Both the position numbers and the translations under genes were made by a program. From positions 65,773-129,772 of the forward strand of contig CAKRLV010000005.1 in the NCBI GenBank assembly GCA_934359755.1: a DNA stretch of 64,000 nucleotides. The letters run 5' to 3'. This stretch comes from an uncultured Agathobacter sp. (GTDB lineage Bacteria > Bacillota > Clostridia > Lachnospirales > Lachnospiraceae). Of the stretch, positions 36,640 through 45,080 are shown piece by piece (the stretch's first letter is position 1; each line of letters starts with the position of its first letter). The notes under the pieces were generated by a model. The model was not told the DNA's origin. It saw only the letters and a list, made by a program, of their open reading frames with translations, and searched no databases.

Positions 36640-37104
36640 ATGTGTGAACAAAATGAGCAAAAAGAACTAGGTGTTAAACTTCGTATTGTACATAATAAAA
36701 TAGACAAATATTTTGACAGGCGTCATAAAAGTGGGGAAATCTGCTATCCCAAGGGACAGGGGATGACACTTCATTATCTTATAGAGCATGATGGCGAAGA
36801 AATATTTCAAAAGGATATTGAGAGACATTTTAAAATAACAGCAGCCACTGCTACTAATATATTAAAGGGGCTTGAGAAAAATAATCTCATAGTCAGAAAT
36901 ACAATGCCGCATGATGCAAGATTAAAGCAGATTATACTGACTGCTAAAGGGTATGAGACAGAAGCATATATCACTAAGAATATCAGCACCCTTGAAAGCG
37001 GTATGGTGAAGGGATTTTCAGAGGAAGAACTTGGAAATCTTATGGATATGTTAGATCGTGTAGCACTAAATATAGATGAATTAATACAGAATCTTGATTT
37101 ATAA
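36640..37104 (+). CDS. MarR-family transcriptional regulator
   Basis: The 154-residue protein has a winged helix-turn-helix (about 45-115) with IFQKDIERHFKITAATATNILKGLEKNNLI and a wing ending RNTMPHDARLKQIILTAKG. It is divergent from the exporter genes and probably represses them and itself through the palindrome between them. The start is uncertain: ATG 36640 (with a weak GGA 9 bases upstream) or ATG 36631; a start at 36577 would run through the operator. Confidence 0.88.
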   Translation: MCEQNEQKELGVKLRIVHNKIDKYFDRRHKSGEICYPKGQGMTLHYLIEHDGEEIFQKDIERHFKITAATATNILKGLEKNNLIVRNTMPHDARLKQIILTAKGYETEAYITKNISTLESGMVKGFSEEELGNLMDMLDRVALNIDELIQNLDL

Positions 37105-37106
37105 CA

Positions 37107-37134
37107 TTGACATTACCACAATATATAGTATAAT
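37107..37134 (+). promoter_or_regulatory. nrdD promoter with NrdR box
   Basis: TTGACA (37107-37112) and TATAAT (37129-37134) are 16 bp apart, a near-consensus promoter. Between them CAATATATAG (37119-37128) matches the core of the NrdR repressor box (CWATATATWG) at every position. A second box, usual for NrdR targets, was not found. Confidence 0.75.
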
Positions 37135-37181
37135 TGAGTTTGCCCATTAAGTACGTAATTATATGAGAGGAATGTTATTTT

Positions 37182-39383
37182 ATGAAGATTATAAAAAGAA
37201 GCGGTAGCGAAGACGTATTCGATGTAGATAAAATTATAGGAGCTATCAGAAAGGCAAATGATTCAGTAATCGACTATGAGAAGCTTAAGGATGAACAGAT
37301 TGTAGAAATCGCAGAGAATGTAGAAATTGCATGCGAGAATATGAAGCGTTCTCCTAGCGTAGAAGAGATTCAGGATATGGTGGAGAACCAGCTGATGAAT
37401 CAGCGTGCATTTACAGTAGCACGTAATTACATCACATACAGATATAAAAGAGCGCTTGTCAGAAAGTCTAACTCTACAGATGAGCAGATTCTCAGTCTGC
37501 TTGAGTGCAATAACGAAGAAGTAAAGCAGGAGAACTCTAACAAGAACCCTACTGTCAACAGCGTACAAAGAGATTATATGGCTGGCGAGGTGAGTAAGGA
37601 CATCACAAAGAGATTTTTACTTCCAGAGGATGTGGTTGAGGCACATGAGAAGGGTATTATTCATTTCCATGATGCTGACTATTTTGCGCAGCATATGCAT
37701 AATTGCTGTCTCGTAAATCTCGAGGATATGCTTCAGAATGGAACCGTGATAAGTGAGACAATGATAGATACTCCAAAGAGTTTCTCGACTGCATGCAATA
37801 TCGCAACACAGGCAATTGCGCAGATTGCAAGTTCACAGTATGGCGGACAGAGTATTTCGCTTGCTCATCTTGCACCATTTGTACAGGTCAGCAGAGAAAA
37901 ATTCAGAAAGAATGTAAGAGCAGAATTTGAGGAAGCTGGTGTTGAGATAGATGAGGATAAGGTTAACCAGATTGCCGAGCTTCGTGTAAAAGAAGAAATA
38001 AATCGTGGTGTGCAGATGATACAGTATCAGGTGATTACACTTATGACCACAAATGGACAGGCACCTTTTATTACAGTATTCATGTATCTAAATGAAGCAC
38101 CGGAAGGACAGACAAGAACTGACCTTGCAGCTATTATCGAGGAGATGCTTCATCAGAGAATTAAAGGCGTAAAGAATGAAAAGGGTGTATATATCACACC
38201 GGCATTTCCTAAGCTTATTTATGTTCTTGAGGATAATAATATACATGAGGATTCACAGTATTGGTATCTGACAGAGCTTGCAGCTAAGTGTACGGCAAAG
38301 CGAATGGTACCTGATTATATTTCAGAGAAGAAGATGATTGAACTCAAGGTTGATAAGAATGGCGAGGGACATTGCTATACATGTATGGGATGCCGTAGTT
38401 TCCTTACTCCTTATGTTGATGAGAATAATAAGCCTAAGTATTACGGAAGATTCAATCAGGGTGTTGTGACAATTAATCTTGTAGATGTTGCATGCTCATC
38501 AGGCAAAGATGAAGAAAAATTCTGGAAGCTTATGGATGAAAGACTCGAGCTTTGCCACAAGGCACTTATGTGCAGACATAAGAGACTTCTTGGAACACCA
38601 TCTGATGTTGCGCCTATTTTATGGCAGAACGGTGCGCTTGCACGTCTTAAGAAAGGCGAGACAATTGACAAGCTTTTATTTGGCGGATATTCTACAATAT
38701 CTCTCGGATATGCAGGACTTTGTGAGTGTACACGTTATATGAAGGGTGTATCACATACAGAGCCGGAAGTGGGAACTCCATTTGCACTTAAGGTCATGGA
38801 GAGACTTAACAGAGCTTGCGAAGAATGGAAAGAAAAAGAGAACATTGATTTTAGTATTTATGGAACTCCTCTTGAGTCGACAACATACAAATTTGCAAAA
38901 TGTCTTCAGAAGAGATTTGGACGAATAGAGGGCGTTACAGACAAGAATTATATTACAAATAGTTATCATGTTCATGTAACAGAAGAGATTAATGCGTTTG
39001 ATAAGCTTAAATTTGAAGCACAGTTCCAGCAGCTTTCTCCAGGAGGAGCAATCAGTTATGTTGAAGTGCCAAACATGCAGAATAATATCGAAGCGGTTCT
39101 TTCTGTAATGCAGTATATCTATGATAACATCATGTATGCAGAGCTTAATACCAAGAGTGATTACTGCCAGAAATGTGGATATGACGGAGAAATCCAGATA
39201 ATCGAAGAAGAGGGCAGCGGAAAGCTTATTTGGGAATGTCCATGCTGTGGTAACAGAGACCAGGATACAATGAGTGTTGCGCGCCGTACATGTGGCTATA
39301 TCGGAACACAGTTCTGGAATCAGGGAAGAACTCAGGAAATCAAAGAGAGAGTGCTTCATTTATCTAACAGTGTAGTGAAATAA
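37182..39383 (+). CDS. nrdD: Anaerobic ribonucleoside-triphosphate reductase (class III)
   Basis: It reduces ribonucleoside triphosphates to deoxynucleotides in the absence of oxygen, using a glycyl radical made by NrdG. The 733-residue product has an N-terminal ATP-cone (about 1-95, IIKRSGSEDVFDVDKI), the active-site region with a cysteine cluster (CYTCMGCRSF near 400), a C-terminal zinc site (CQKCG ... CPCCG near 665-690) and the glycyl-radical motif RRTCGYIGTQFWNQGR near 707. A NrdR box lies in its promoter. Confidence 0.97.
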   Translation: MKIIKRSGSEDVFDVDKIIGAIRKANDSVIDYEKLKDEQIVEIAENVEIACENMKRSPSVEEIQDMVENQLMNQRAFTVARNYITYRYKRALVRKSNSTDEQILSLLECNNEEVKQENSNKNPTVNSVQRDYMAGEVSKDITKRFLLPEDVVEAHEKGIIHFHDADYFAQHMHNCCLVNLEDMLQNGTVISETMIDTPKSFSTACNIATQAIAQIASSQYGGQSISLAHLAPFVQVSREKFRKNVRAEFEEAGVEIDEDKVNQIAELRVKEEINRGVQMIQYQVITLMTTNGQAPFITVFMYLNEAPEGQTRTDLAAIIEEMLHQRIKGVKNEKGVYITPAFPKLIYVLEDNNIHEDSQYWYLTELAAKCTAKRMVPDYISEKKMIELKVDKNGEGHCYTCMGCRSFLTPYVDENNKPKYYGRFNQGVVTINLVDVACSSGKDEEKFWKLMDERLELCHKALMCRHKRLLGTPSDVAPILWQNGALARLKKGETIDKLLFGGYSTISLGYAGLCECTRYMKGVSHTEPEVGTPFALKVMERLNRACEEWKEKENIDFSIYGTPLESTTYKFAKCLQKRFGRIEGVTDKNYITNSYHVHVTEEINAFDKLKFEAQFQQLSPGGAISYVEVPNMQNNIEAVLSVMQYIYDNIMYAELNTKSDYCQKCGYDGEIQIIEEEGSGKLIWECPCCGNRDQDTMSVARRTCGYIGTQFWNQGRTQEIKERVLHLSNSVVK

Positions 39384-39414
39384 TAGTTTAAGACATAAAT
39401 GCGAGGTAAATGCG

Positions 39415-39448
39415 AGACGGAATTCTATTTCAGGGATTCCGTCTTTTT
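39415..39448 (+). terminator. Terminator between nrdD and nrdG
   Basis: Stem AGACGGAAT / ATTCCGTCT is followed by TTTTTAT. It should reduce read-through into nrdG. Confidence 0.88.
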
Positions 39449-39463
39449 ATGTGTGTAAACTTG

Positions 39464-39472
39464 TGGTATAAT
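39464..39472 (+). promoter_or_regulatory. Extended -10 promoter for nrdG
   Basis: TGGTATAAT is an extended -10 that starts 16 bp after the nrdD terminator, 137 bases before nrdG. Confidence 0.5.
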
Positions 39473-39608
39473 TATATCTATTAAGTACAGAAATATATAT
39501 CATGTATTTAACAGTTTCATATATAGAATATGAGGATTAAATTACGATAGGAATGAAGTAACTAAGAGCGGTTTTGGAATAGAAGATTATAAGGAAGAGT
39601 AGGATTTT

Positions 39609-40136
39609 ATGCATTTTGGACAGATATTTACAGCTGACAGCGCAAATGGAATTGGTATAAGGGTAAGCCTGTTTGTTTCTGGTTGCACGAACAAGTGTAA
39701 AGGATGTTTCCAGCCAGAGACATGGGATTTTAACTATGGACAGGAATACACTAAAGAGACAGAAGATTTCATAATCAAAGAGCTGTCAAAGGCTTACTAT
39801 ACAGGACTTACGATATTAGGCGGGGAGCCGTTTGAACCATCTAATCAAAAAGAACTGATAAATCTTATCAGAAGAGTAAAAGAGGAATGCCCAGGGAAGA
39901 CTATCTGGATGTACACGGGCTTTACTTATGACAGGGATCTGGTAACTGGTGGATGCAGATATACAGAAGTCACGGATGAGATACTTGACAGTATAGATAT
40001 CCTTGTAGATGGGCGTTTTGAGGAAGAACTTAAGAATATCACATTGAATTTCAGAGGGTCTTCAAATCAGAGAATTATCGAAATGAAAGCGACAAGAGCA
40101 GCAGGCAAAGTGGTATTGTCGGAACTGAATAATTAG
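39609..40136 (+). CDS. nrdG: Anaerobic ribonucleotide reductase activating protein
   Basis: NrdG is the radical-SAM enzyme that installs the glycyl radical on NrdD. The 175-residue product has the cluster motif CTNKCKGC near residue 26 (CxxxCxxC), the GGEPFE motif near 78 and the N-terminal FGQIFTADSANGIGIRVSLF signature region. Length is normal. GGAAGAGTAGG precedes ATG 39609. Confidence 0.95.
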   Translation: MHFGQIFTADSANGIGIRVSLFVSGCTNKCKGCFQPETWDFNYGQEYTKETEDFIIKELSKAYYTGLTILGGEPFEPSNQKELINLIRRVKEECPGKTIWMYTGFTYDRDLVTGGCRYTEVTDEILDSIDILVDGRFEEELKNITLNFRGSSNQRIIEMKATRAAGKVVLSELNN

Positions 40137-40235
40137 TGATAATGTAGAGGTTCTCATGTAATTGATAATTGCATAGACTTGCAAAAATCACAATAAAGTG
40201 GCAAAATAGTCGATGGATATAAGGGAGATTGACAA

Positions 40236-40562
40236 ATGAAAAAGAAATGGAGCCGATTACTTGGCACGGTGTGTTACGCGCTAGGAATTTTTTGTTCGCT
40301 CTATGTAGGTGGATATCTTATGCTGATTAAGCCGATAGAAGAGTTGCTTTATGCATTTTCAGCAGATACACTTACATTTTCATTGCTTATCCATAATATT
40401 ATAATTATAGCACTATCTACCACATTTGCAGGGTTTGTATGGTGTATTGGTTATATAGGATATAATTTTTTCAAGGGGAATGAGGATCCTGATTGGGAAG
40501 CTATTGAACAGAAAATAAGAGACAAGAAAAACTGTAAAGAAGATAACGACGCGGATAATTAA
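40236..40562 (+). CDS. Small two-helix membrane protein of unknown function (108 aa)
   Basis: I do not recognise it. Residues about 8-30 and 48-76 are hydrophobic membrane segments, and the C-terminal 30 residues are strongly charged and probably cytosolic. AAGGGAG precedes ATG 40236. The FliB-like gene starts 33 bases after its stop, so cotranscription is likely. Confidence 0.7.
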   Translation: MKKKWSRLLGTVCYALGIFCSLYVGGYLMLIKPIEELLYAFSADTLTFSLLIHNIIIIALSTTFAGFVWCIGYIGYNFFKGNEDPDWEAIEQKIRDKKNCKEDNDADN

Positions 40563-40595
40563 TAAAAGAACAATTTGAGAGAAGAGGATAATAAC

Positions 40596-41711
40596 GTGAT
40601 ATTAAGAGTACCTGATTATTACAAGGATTTTTCTTGTATAGCAGATAAGTGTAAAGATAGCTGCTGTATCGGATGGGAAATAGATGTGGATGAAGACTCA
40701 CAAGGATATTACGAGAGTATAGAAGGTGCATTTGGAGACAGATTGCGTGAGAATATGTACCTTTCAGAGGATGGTGGCTGTAGATTTCGACTAAAGGAAC
40801 ATGGTCGCTGTCCTTTCTTAAACTCTGGTAATTTGTGTGATATATATATTGAACTTGGAGAGGAAGCACTTGGCGATGTGTGTACAGAATATCCAAGATT
40901 TGCAGTTGAATATGGAAATGTACGTCAGAAGATATTAAGTCTTTCCTGCGAAGTAGTTGGAAAGATGGTTTTCAATCGGACAGAGCCGGTTGAGTATGTG
41001 GATTATGAACAACCTGGAATGCTTGAAGTGGTAGAGGGGGATGATCCAAGAGTCATAGATTTTGTCAAAGCTGTGATGGACAAATCACTTGACATTTTAA
41101 AGGACAGAACACTTGACATCCGTGTAAGGATGAAGAAGTATCTTTTATTTGCTGAGGCTTGTCAGGAAAAAATGAATTCTGAGACTTTCGATACAGAAAT
41201 CATTGGAACGCTTGCGGATATTGATGTTGAGGAAGATGGGGCATTACCAGATTATTCATACGATGATTTTGATGCAAGATTTTATGCATATGATGAGATG
41301 GATCCTGTAAGTCAGGAATGGCTTGATACAAAGGCAAAGCTGTTGGAGGTCATGAATGAGGAATCTTATAATAAACTGCTTAAGGAATTTATGAGCAGTG
41401 ACAGTTATAAGGATTTAGATTATGAACATCTTGTAGTTTATTTCACATTCAGATACATGATGAATGCGGTCTATGATTTCAGTGTTGCATCATATGCGAA
41501 GCTTGCGGTAGTATTTACACTGGTTATCCGTGATCTTGACGCTGTGAGATTTCATGAAAATGGTGGGAAGTATACAACAGAAGATAGAATTGATATTGCC
41601 AGAATTTTCTCTAAAGAAGTAGAGCACTCAGAGGAAAATTTTGAGCTCGCCAAGGAAGAATTACTCTTTGGCGGAGTATATTCTCTCGACGAGCTCTTGT
41701 GCCAGATATAA
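40596..41711 (+). CDS. FliB-family (flagellin lysine N-methylase-like) protein
   Basis: FliB methylates lysines on flagellin in Salmonella. The 371-residue product has the family's cysteine-rich start (DFSCIADKCKDSCCIGW near residue 10), then CPFLNSGNLCDIY near 72 and CTEYPRF near 95, perhaps binding a metal or Fe-S cluster. Clostridia carry several homologues, not all near flagellar genes, so the flagellin target is unproven. GTG 40596 follows AGAGGA and is preferred over TTG 40575. Confidence 0.75.
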   Translation: MILRVPDYYKDFSCIADKCKDSCCIGWEIDVDEDSQGYYESIEGAFGDRLRENMYLSEDGGCRFRLKEHGRCPFLNSGNLCDIYIELGEEALGDVCTEYPRFAVEYGNVRQKILSLSCEVVGKMVFNRTEPVEYVDYEQPGMLEVVEGDDPRVIDFVKAVMDKSLDILKDRTLDIRVRMKKYLLFAEACQEKMNSETFDTEIIGTLADIDVEEDGALPDYSYDDFDARFYAYDEMDPVSQEWLDTKAKLLEVMNEESYNKLLKEFMSSDSYKDLDYEHLVVYFTFRYMMNAVYDFSVASYAKLAVVFTLVIRDLDAVRFHENGGKYTTEDRIDIARIFSKEVEHSEENFELAKEELLFGGVYSLDELLCQI

Positions 41712-41880
41712 ATTAGATATATCAGTAGGATATATCTAATTATATTAGTATTGAGATACATCTAATATATATCATGTATATAAGCAGGAGATATACCTCA
41801 TATATGTATCATATGTATATTAGAATGAGATACACCTCATATATGTATCATGCATATTGGCATGAGATGATAACATCTGA
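41712..41880. repeat. Degenerate tandem repeats at a convergent gene end
   Basis: Units of about 38 bp containing GAGATA, T or C, then ACCTCATATATGTATC repeat at about 41787 and 41826, with more decayed copies on both sides. The region is AT-rich and noncoding. Confidence 0.75.
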
Positions 41881-42852
41881 TTATTTATCCAGAAGGTCAG
41901 TATAGAAGTCCGCATAATCTGTGCGGCCTTCTTTTGTATAATCGATTGCCGCAGATGGATGCTGGTTGAGTCTTCCAGTGAGAAGATATGGAATATCATA
42001 TCCCCAGATTACACCGCTTTCTTTAAGTGGCATCATCTGCTCCTCGATAAATTTAAGGATTGGGAAGATGTTGTATTTTGGATTCTTTAAGAAGCTGATG
42101 AGAAGCTCCATAGCACAGTTTCCAGCACCACGTCCCATAGACATCATAGTCGCATCGAGGTAGCTTACACCGCGGGCAGTAGCTTCGATCGTATTTGCGA
42201 AAGCAAGCTGCTGGTTGTTGTGTGCATGCATACCGATATATTTGCCATATTTTTCAGCAATATCCATATATTTATCAGAGATAGATCTGATTTGTTCTGG
42301 ATAAAGTGAACCATAGCTGTCAACAATATAAATACCATCAGCAGGGCTTTGACCAACCATATCAAGAGCCTGGTCAATATCGGCTTCTTTGGCATTTGAA
42401 ATAGCCATAATATTACATGTGACCTCATAGCCTTTGGACTTAGCGTCCTCGATGATTTCGATGGCAGCAGGCATCTGATGTACATATGTTGCTACACGTA
42501 TCATGTCAATTACACTTTCACTCTTTGGAAGGATATCCTTCTTGTAATCACAGCGTCCTACATCAGCCATGACACTAAGCTTCATATCAGAATTGTTATC
42601 GCCAACGATGGCACGGATATCGTCCTCATCGCAGAATTTCCATTTACCGAATTTATTTACATCAAAAAGTTCTTTAGAGGCTTTGTAGCCAAACTCCATA
42701 TAATCGACTCCTGCCTTTACATTGGCACGGTAGAGTGCATTAATAAATTCATCGCTGAACATAAAATTGTTCACGAGACCTCCATCACGAATTGTTGCAT
42801 CTAATACACGAATATCAGAGCGGGCTGTCATTAAATCGCCTTTTTGAGACAT
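41881..42852 (-). CDS. DRE-TIM metallolyase, HMG-CoA lyase/4-hydroxy-2-oxovalerate aldolase-like
   Basis: The 323-residue protein is a TIM-barrel aldolase with the divalent-metal motif DATIRDGGLVNN near residue 19, the HxH metal ligands in MHAHNNQQLAFANT near 207 and GRGAGN near 240. It lacks the C-terminal domain of catabolic 4-hydroxy-2-oxovalerate aldolases, and no partner dehydrogenase is nearby, so the substrate is unknown. AGGAGG precedes ATG 42852. Its promoter region carries a perfect 18-bp palindrome. Confidence 0.8.
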   Translation of the reverse strand: MSQKGDLMTARSDIRVLDATIRDGGLVNNFMFSDEFINALYRANVKAGVDYMEFGYKASKELFDVNKFGKWKFCDEDDIRAIVGDNNSDMKLSVMADVGRCDYKKDILPKSESVIDMIRVATYVHQMPAAIEIIEDAKSKGYEVTCNIMAISNAKEADIDQALDMVGQSPADGIYIVDSYGSLYPEQIRSISDKYMDIAEKYGKYIGMHAHNNQQLAFANTIEATARGVSYLDATMMSMGRGAGNCAMELLISFLKNPKYNIFPILKFIEEQMMPLKESGVIWGYDIPYLLTGRLNQHPSAAIDYTKEGRTDYADFYTDLLDK

Positions 42853-42883
42853 TTTTTCTTCCTCCTAATTAAATTTAACACTT

Positions 42884-42934
42884 CAACGCTTTAAAGCGTT
42901 GTATATATAATAACATAGAATGAGAAAAATGCAA
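42884..42934 (-). promoter_or_regulatory. Promoter and perfect 18-bp palindrome upstream of the aldolase-like gene
   Basis: On the minus strand TTGCAT (42929-42934) and TATTAT (42907-42912) are 16 bp apart. CAACGCTTTAAAGCGTTG (42884-42901) follows at the transcription start, with 9-bp arms, and is a strong operator candidate for an unknown repressor. Confidence 0.65.
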
Positions 42935-43035
42935 GTACATCTTTACTTTTTTTTTTCGTACTTCTATAATGATACAAGGCGCAAAAATAAGGATTATTTA
43001 CTGCGTTATAATTAAAGAGAGGATACGTGATAACC

Positions 43036-43998
43036 ATGATTAATTTGTTAGGTAATTTTGATATGCCAATTGTAGCTTTCTGCGGCATATTGTTTGCTTT
43101 TGCGGTCACATGTCTTGCAATTGCAAAGTTCAATAAGTTTCTTCCAAAGGATATGGGACGTCAGTTTGCACATGATGGTTCTTTATCAGCAGGAAAGCCA
43201 AGAGGGGCAGGAATTATTTTTATATTGGTTTTTGTATTATCGGCGGCACTTTTTTGTGAGATGAATGCTGAGATAGCGATATACCTTGTACTTATTGTGA
43301 TAGAGATGTTCACAGGATATTTTGATGATGCAGCAGAGAAGCCATGGGGAGAGTATCTTAAGGGATTTCTTGATTTAGTTGTAGCAATTGTAGTAGCTGT
43401 AGTTTATATGCACTATAATTCAACAGAAGTACATCTTGCAATATTTGATGCTTCATTTTCTATTCCACCAGTTGTATTTGCTATCCTTACAGTTATCCTT
43501 GTGTGGGTATCTATCAATGTCACAAACTGCTCAGATGGTGTGGATGGTCTGTCAGGAACATTGACAATCATCACGATTATGACATTTTTTATAGTAAACA
43601 TACAGTCAGGTGTTGTGGACGGATACAATTACAGTATTTTACTTTTTGCAGTATGTCTTCTTGGCTATCTCTGGTACAATGCGACACCAAGTAAGCTTCT
43701 TATGGGAGATGCAGGTTCGCGTGCCATGGGAATTTTTATTGCGATTACAGCATTAAAGAGCCAGAGTCCATTTTTATATATCCTTGCGGCAGCAGTACTT
43801 ATCGTTGATGGTGGACTTGGACTTGTGAAAGTTTCTTTACTTAGATTCCTTAAAATTCATATTCTCAAGAATACAACTACACCAATTCATGACCATGTGA
43901 GAAAGAAAATGGGATGGTCTAATGCGCAGGTTGTATTTAGATTTGCGATTATACAGATAATCATATCGCTTGCAGTCGTATATCTTGTATTGATATAA
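43036..43998 (+). CDS. MraY-family phospho-sugar transferase (phospho-N-acetylmuramoyl-pentapeptide transferase-like)
   Basis: Members of this family move a phospho-sugar from a UDP donor to undecaprenyl phosphate in the membrane. The 320-residue protein has about ten membrane segments, FDDAAE near residue 97 (the DD motif), NVTNCSDGVDGLSGT near 160, LLMGDAGSRAMG near 220 and a terminal loop TPIHDHVRKKMGW near 280, where true MraY has HHH. It stands alone, away from a mur cluster, so MraY itself or a specialised relative are both possible. ATG 43036 is preferred over GTG 43027 because of the spacing from AGAGAGGA. Confidence 0.75.
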   Translation: MINLLGNFDMPIVAFCGILFAFAVTCLAIAKFNKFLPKDMGRQFAHDGSLSAGKPRGAGIIFILVFVLSAALFCEMNAEIAIYLVLIVIEMFTGYFDDAAEKPWGEYLKGFLDLVVAIVVAVVYMHYNSTEVHLAIFDASFSIPPVVFAILTVILVWVSINVTNCSDGVDGLSGTLTIITIMTFFIVNIQSGVVDGYNYSILLFAVCLLGYLWYNATPSKLLMGDAGSRAMGIFIAITALKSQSPFLYILAAAVLIVDGGLGLVKVSLLRFLKIHILKNTTTPIHDHVRKKMGWSNAQVVFRFAIIQIIISLAVVYLVLI

Positions 43999-44027
43999 CA
44001 ACTGAAAATAGTGAGGCAAAATACTCT

Positions 44028-44058
44028 TCGCAACAGTGAAGGTACTAAACGGCTACGA
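44028..44058 (+). repeat. Repeat hairpin, partial copy C
   Basis: CGCAACAGTGAAGGTACTAA followed by ACGGCTACGA matches the right-end hairpin of the 139-bp element. It has the same orientation as the downstream GNAT pair. Confidence 0.75.
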
Positions 44059-44200
44059 AACAGATATAAATATAGAAGCAGATATTATAATTTTGTGTTG
44101 CAAAGCAGCCATTTCCATAATAGAATAAAAATAGAAAAGAATGTAAATCATATTGAGTAATAGGCTGAAGAAAAGCCATACTAATAAAGGAGGTGTTTAT

Positions 44201-44395
44201 ATGGCAACTTCTAGTATCACGAAGAATTTTATCATATCTGGTCAGAAACAGGTGGAGATGTTTGCCGATGCGATTGAAGCATCTGCCAACGACAGAACAC
44301 CTCGTGTACCAATCAATGTTACCTATTTACAGGGAACAGATGATATTATAAAATTCATGGAGAGAAGGAAGAAAACGGATGCAGTCAGCAAATAA
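44201..44395 (+). CDS. Putative antitoxin partner of the GNAT protein (64 aa)
   Basis: The 64-residue protein starts SSITKNFIISGQKQVEMFADAIEAS-like and has a variable, charged C-terminus. Its size, its tight overlap of 17 bases with a GNAT gene, and its order upstream of that gene fit the antitoxin of a GNAT-type toxin-antitoxin pair. I recall similar small proteins before GNAT genes in Firmicutes, but no search was made. AAAGGAGGTG precedes ATG 44201; the in-frame extension to 44153 is unlikely. Confidence 0.7.
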   Translation: MATSSITKNFIISGQKQVEMFADAIEASANDRTPRVPINVTYLQGTDDIIKFMERRKKTDAVSK

Positions 44396-44990
44396 TTTTA
44401 TTGTGCTGAACATTCGTGAGTATTTAGCAAGTGAAGACAAAAGGCTCGGAGAGGACAAATTAGTACAGCTCCTTTCCGAGTTTTCATGTCCGCTGAATCT
44501 GGATGTTGAGCGTTTTTTAAAGCAACAGGCAATTAATTTTGCAAAGAAACATCAGGCGGTTACATATTTAGTATTGTCTGTAGAGGATGCAGAACTGTTG
44601 GGATATTTTTCCATTACAATTAAGCCACTTGTTGTAAAGGCAGAGCCTTTTAGTAACACAGCCAAAAGAAAGCTTGCCAGGTTTAGCGAAATAGATAAGA
44701 GCGAGCAGACTTATAACTTAGCAGCTTATCTGATTGCCCAGCTTGGAAAGAATTTTAACAATAAGGCAAAAGGAAGAATAACGGGACAGGAGTTGCTAGA
44801 AGCCGCGATCAGGCAAACACAGATTTTACAGTATCAGGTTGGGGGAATGGTAGCATTTGTGGAAGCAGAAAATAAAGAAAAATTACTTTCTTTTTATGAG
44901 GATTATGGTTTTAAACGATTTGATACCAGACAGACGGCATCAAGCGGTGCAGAATCACATGAGCTTGTACAACTTTTGAAATTGCTTTAA
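44379..44990 (+). CDS. GNAT-family acetyltransferase, putative toxin
   Basis: The 203-residue protein has a GNAT fold with the central strand and acetyl-CoA loop near residues 112-135 (AAYLIAQLGKNFNN, KGRITGQELLEAAI) and the terminal FYEDYGFKRFD block near 170, as in TacT-like toxins that acetylate aminoacyl-tRNA. A role as a toxin is inferred from the small overlapping upstream gene; an ordinary acetyltransferase remains possible. GAAGGAAG precedes ATG 44379. Confidence 0.78.
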   Translation: MQSANNFIVLNIREYLASEDKRLGEDKLVQLLSEFSCPLNLDVERFLKQQAINFAKKHQAVTYLVLSVEDAELLGYFSITIKPLVVKAEPFSNTAKRKLARFSEIDKSEQTYNLAAYLIAQLGKNFNNKAKGRITGQELLEAAIRQTQILQYQVGGMVAFVEAENKEKLLSFYEDYGFKRFDTRQTASSGAESHELVQLLKLL

Positions 44991-45044
44991 AAATAATTAC
45001 TCAGTAATAAACGGCATAAGTGACAAGTAAATAACGCAAGAATC

Positions 45045-45079
45045 AAGCAGTAGATCAGTAGATGATATACTGCTTTTTA
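45045..45079. terminator. Terminator between the GNAT gene and a convergent gene
   Basis: Stem AAGCAGTA / TACTGCTT is followed by TTTATTTAT. Confidence 0.75.
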
Positions 45080-45080
45080 T

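Noticed and set aside
38751..39359. 202-codon minus-strand open frame inside nrdD
   Set aside because: It lies opposite the conserved nrdD coding sequence and has unlike codon use and no start signals.
41712..41880. CRISPR or phage attachment site
   Set aside because: Units are degenerate, AT-rich and contiguous; no cas genes, integrase or tRNA is nearby.
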